Origin: Alphaproteobacteria bacterium | GTDB taxonomy: Bacteria; Pseudomonadota; Alphaproteobacteria; SMXP01 | Direction: 5' to 3' | Length of the DNA: 9,562 nucleotides | Assembly: GCA_028280675.1 (NCBI GenBank) | Contig: JANQLI010000111.1 | Coordinates: 1-9,562, forward strand | Shown: piece after piece, positions 6,940 through 9,562 of the stretch | Layout: every line of letters begins with the position of its first letter | Numbering within the stretch: position 1 is the stretch's first letter | Program-made: the position numbers and the translations under genes | The notes under the pieces: model-generated | The model's database searches: none | What the model was told of the DNA's origin: nothing | Seen by the model: only the letters and a program-made list of their open reading frames with translations

Positions 6940-8917
6940 CGACGGCAGACAGCTCGCCTTCTTCCAAATAACTAAACTCAGGCATCAATTGTCCCATTTT
7001 CGATTCGGGATCTGTTTCTAACCGGCCCACTTTCAAGAACGCATTGAGTTCCTCATTGCTTTTCGATGCAACATAATCACTGTTCACCAAATCGACACCA
7101 AGTTCTTCAATGCCCAAGCCATCTTCGCCATGGCAGGCGGAACAATAATCATAAAACACAACGGACCCATCATATTCGCCGGTTATATCCGCCTCTGCGA
7201 CTTGAATCGCAACACTTTGGCTGCTCATGCCAAAGGCTTTCACGTCATCATAGGTCCGCCAGTTTGATAGCGCGCGTTCTCCGGTCGCCCCGCCTGGGGT
7301 CAACGTCGATGCGCCGACAAAGGTTGCTGTTCCCAACACAGCGACAACTAGGGTGGCGGCAACTGCGCCAAAATGGTGAATACGCTCCATTTTCAACCTC
7401 GGTAGTGAGTTAATCAGAACTAAAATCAGAATAGCCGTACAAATAATGATCGTGATCTGGAACACATAGATCAAAATTTCCGGCGACCAAATACTGCCCT
7501 TTTCATAAAGATCGGCCACTTGATCGGCGGCGTCCTCCGGTAAAACACCAAGCGTGAAATACGCAAGCTCGGATTCATACAAATCTTGCACCGCCGTAAA
7601 CAACGAGGCGATGACCGCATAACCAACCGCATAGCCTGATTGGCGCAAGGTGCCAATCAGGCCAGACGCCAAGCTGGCGCGCTCCGGCGGGACAGAATTG
7701 ATAATGATCGAATTGTTCGGCGCAAAGAACAGGCCCGTCCCCGCACCGATGATGACCATCGGCAGAATGAATTCAAGGGGCCCTGAGTCCATATCGATCA
7801 ACAACATGCTGAGATAACCGATGATCAAGGTGACGGTGCCGAGGAAACAGAAATTTTGCGCGCCAAACTTATCGGCATATTTGCCGATTTGCGGACTTAA
7901 GAAGGCTGTGACCAACGCCGATGAACACATATATAGGCCGACATCCCATGCGCGGATTTCGAGGCCAGCTTGCAACACAAGCGGATAGATAAAGAGATGC
8001 ACCGGGAAGCTGGCGAAGAGAGCGGCAAAGGCCACTGACGCCATTGTAAATTGGCGGCTTTCTTGAAACAGGGTGAAGTCAACAAGCGGGTTCGGACTTT
8101 GCCGTTCCTGACGCATAAAGAGCCAGAAGGCCACGATCCCAGCAAAGAGGATCAGCCACACCGACATTTCAAGGTGATTGTCTTCCACAGGCAAGCGATT
8201 GAGACCAAACAGCACGCCAAAGAAACCAATGGTCATGAAGATGGCGCCCCAACTATCCATATGCATTTTGTCTTTTAGCGGCACGAGCGATGACTTCTTG
8301 CCAAACACGAACACGGCCACCAACACCGCAATCACCGCAAACGGAATGCGCGCCCAGAAAATCGCGGTCCAGTCAAAGGCATCCAATAAGAAACCGGCGA
8401 ACACAGGCCCGCCCACAAAGCCAAGCGCATTGGCCATTTGCAAAATACCAAGCGCTTTGCCGCGTTCATTGGTGGGGTAAATCTGCGCCGCAATGCCAAA
8501 TGTCATCGGTAGGAACATGGCCATGCCGAGGCCTTGGAAAATCCGTAAGATCACCAGCGTGGTGATGTCAGGCGCGAAGGCACAGAGCGACATACAGGTA
8601 GCGTAAAGAATGGTGCCGATTTGAAAGAGACGAATTTGCCCTTGGGTTTCGCCAAGACGCGAGAAAAACAGCATGGGGCCCGTGGCGGCAATCAAATAGC
8701 CAAGCGCCACCCAAACCACCATCGACGTGCTGGTGCTCAGCTTATCGATCATGTCCGCCGCCGCAATCGGCACAAAGCTGGAGTCCAGCGCCGCCAGCAC
8801 AGTCGATAAGATCAGCGTCAGCATGATCAAGTTACGGCGCGAGCTTGCCATATCGCTGGGATCAGAGGGCGCGCCCGCACTGGCTGACGGTGGTGTGGTC
8901 TCTTCTACAGTTGTCAT
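6908..8917 (-). CDS. MFS transporter (DHA2-like, 14 spans) fused to a membrane-anchored cytochrome c domain
   Basis: A 669-residue two-part protein. Residues about 29-505 are a 14-span major facilitator transporter: TM1 carries the LDSSFVPIAAADM motif, the TM2-3 loop holds a degenerate motif A (SRLGETQGQIR), TM4 has the R125-IF-Q-GLG motif B, TM5 the GFVGGP antiporter-type motif C (166-171), and a second motif A copy (GKYADKFGAQ) lies at 345-354. The large loop before TM14 is acidic, as in QacA-type pumps. A basic stretch (PRLKMERIHH, 506-515) is followed by a fifteenth helix at about 517-537, which should put the C-terminus in the periplasm. There, residues about 578-669 form a class I cytochrome c: C592-S-A-C595-H596 binds heme, M645 (LMPEF) is the likely sixth ligand, and a final helix ends VVDYLRGL. 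Its ATG overlaps the stop of the iron-sulfur gene as TGATG. Transport substrate and direction are unknown. Confidence 0.93.
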   Translation of the reverse strand: MTTVEETTPPSASAGAPSDPSDMASSRRNLIMLTLILSTVLAALDSSFVPIAAADMIDKLSTSTSMVVWVALGYLIAATGPMLFFSRLGETQGQIRLFQIGTILYATCMSLCAFAPDITTLVILRIFQGLGMAMFLPMTFGIAAQIYPTNERGKALGILQMANALGFVGGPVFAGFLLDAFDWTAIFWARIPFAVIAVLVAVFVFGKKSSLVPLKDKMHMDSWGAIFMTIGFFGVLFGLNRLPVEDNHLEMSVWLILFAGIVAFWLFMRQERQSPNPLVDFTLFQESRQFTMASVAFAALFASFPVHLFIYPLVLQAGLEIRAWDVGLYMCSSALVTAFLSPQIGKYADKFGAQNFCFLGTVTLIIGYLSMLLIDMDSGPLEFILPMVIIGAGTGLFFAPNNSIIINSVPPERASLASGLIGTLRQSGYAVGYAVIASLFTAVQDLYESELAYFTLGVLPEDAADQVADLYEKGSIWSPEILIYVFQITIIICTAILILVLINSLPRLKMERIHHFGAVAATLVVAVLGTATFVGASTLTPGGATGERALSNWRTYDDVKAFGMSSQSVAIQVAEADITGEYDGSVVFYDYCSACHGEDGLGIEELGVDLVNSDYVASKSNEELNAFLKVGRLETDPESKMGQLMPEFSYLEEGELSAVVDYLRGLNQP

Positions 8918-8919
8918 CA
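8915..8919 (-). other. TGATG stop/start overlap coupling the beta subunit to the transporter–cytochrome gene
   Basis: On the minus strand the TGA stop of the iron-sulfur subunit and the ATG of the next gene share one base. No strong ribosome site precedes this ATG, so re-initiation by the same ribosomes is likely. That would keep the two proteins in proportion, as expected for partners. Confidence 0.75.
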
Positions 8920-9562
8920 GTAAACCTGCACATCAGGGATTTTAAACAAGGATTTCCAATCTTTGGCGATCAAAAGGTCCATCAGTTCGGACTCTTGGCC
9001 GTCTTTCTTTTTGTCCATCTCGGCCTGGATCGTCTCCAGCGCTTGCTCAACCTCTGGGCCAAAGAGATATTGCAAATAAGATAGCGGCACGCGCGGCTCA
9101 TCGGAAAGGTCGCCATTCTCGTCAAAGGTGGGGGGCAAAATTGGCGGCACGTAAAACACATTCGGCTCGGTGCCATATTCCGGATGCAGCGGCAACGCGA
9201 CTTTCCATTTATTGACCAAGAGATCAATCGGCCCGCCTTTATCTTCCATAAAGCCGACAAACCGCAAACGGCCAGGGCATTGCCGGGCACAGGCCGGCGC
9301 AACACCTTGCTCCATACGCGGGAAACAGAAAATGCATTTCTGCGATGTTTTTGTCACTTGGTTGAAATACACTTTGTCATACGGGCAGGCGCGGTTGCAT
9401 TGACGCAAGCCACGGCACTTTTCTTGATCGACTAAGACAATACCATCTTGCTCGCGCTTATAAATCGCCCGTACAGGGCAAGCTTCGAGGCAGGCCGGAT
9501 TGGTGCAGTGATTGCAAAGACGCGGTAAATAGAAATGATAGTTGTTGGGATATTGCCCGGAA
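8917..9562 (-). CDS. Type II DMSO-reductase-family iron-sulfur (beta) subunit, partial: N-terminus beyond the window
   Basis: The reading frame stays open to the right edge; 214 C-terminal residues are visible (numbered here from the edge). It carries electrons between the Mo-bisMGD subunit and a heme partner. Cysteine groups seen: C16-x2-C19-x4-C24-x3-C28-P; C49-R-G-L52-R-Q-C55-x3-C59-P; and C76-x2-C79-x11-C91-x3-C95. The second group lacks a cysteine at L52, the place where NarH has tryptophan and a [3Fe-4S] cluster forms. The segments KCIFCFPR and KWKVALPLHPEYGTEPNVFYVPP are hallmarks of NarH, DdhB, SerB, ClrB and EbdB-type subunits. The first N-terminal cluster motif must lie outside the window. 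The TTG at 9408 is internal to conserved sequence and is not the real start. Which enzyme this is (oxyanion reductase, dimethylsulfide or hydrocarbon dehydrogenase, or other) needs the alpha subunit upstream. Confidence 0.93.
   Translation of the reverse strand, partial: SGQYPNNYHFYLPRLCNHCTNPACLEACPVRAIYKREQDGIVLVDQEKCRGLRQCNRACPYDKVYFNQVTKTSQKCIFCFPRMEQGVAPACARQCPGRLRFVGFMEDKGGPIDLLVNKWKVALPLHPEYGTEPNVFYVPPILPPTFDENGDLSDEPRVPLSYLQYLFGPEVEQALETIQAEMDKKKDGQESELMDLLIAKDWKSLFKIPDVQVY

Noticed and set aside
9406..9408. TTG as the start of the iron-sulfur subunit
   Set aside because: Conserved cysteine motifs continue in frame upstream to the window edge, so this codon is internal.

Overview
The window looks like a Gram-negative, probably alphaproteobacterial, chromosome segment of roughly 50-55% GC (my estimate). 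Reasons are the Tat and Sec export signals, a membrane-anchored c-type cytochrome, a bis-MGD-type molybdoenzyme subunit with mobA/mobB, and the general style of the proteins. Genus and species cannot be named from this sequence. Coding is dense. No stretch over 300 bases lacks a gene, and I see no tRNA, rRNA, insertion sequence or CRISPR array.

Layout. Positions 7-3015 on the plus strand hold one large exported protein: a TolB/PD40-type beta-propeller joined to a metal-dependent amidohydrolase. Everything else is on the minus strand and reads from the right edge towards the left. In transcription order it is: the C-terminal 214 residues of a type II DMSO-reductase-family iron-sulfur (beta) subunit (cut by the window edge); an MFS transporter with a C-terminal cytochrome c domain; mobA; mobB; a DUF1330 protein; a zinc-free MDR oxidoreductase; a Tat-exported DUF1838 protein; and a 53-residue single-span membrane protein. 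The first junctions overlap or are only 11-15 bases apart, so the first six genes look like one operon. The last two gaps are 100 and 135 bases. Each carries a hairpin directly in front of the ribosome binding site.

How the genes may work together (inference). The beta subunit would carry electrons between a catalytic molybdopterin alpha subunit, expected beyond the right edge, and a heme protein. MobA and MobB make the MGD form of the cofactor that this enzyme class needs. The usual partners after beta in such operons (a heme b gamma subunit and a TorD-like chaperone) do not follow it here. Instead comes a 15-span MFS protein whose extra helix should place a cytochrome c domain in the periplasm. 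The MDR enzyme, DUF1330 protein and exported DUF1838 protein suggest an organic substrate rather than a simple oxyanion, but nothing in the window fixes that substrate. The transporter-cytochrome fusion and its setting are the most unusual part of the window.
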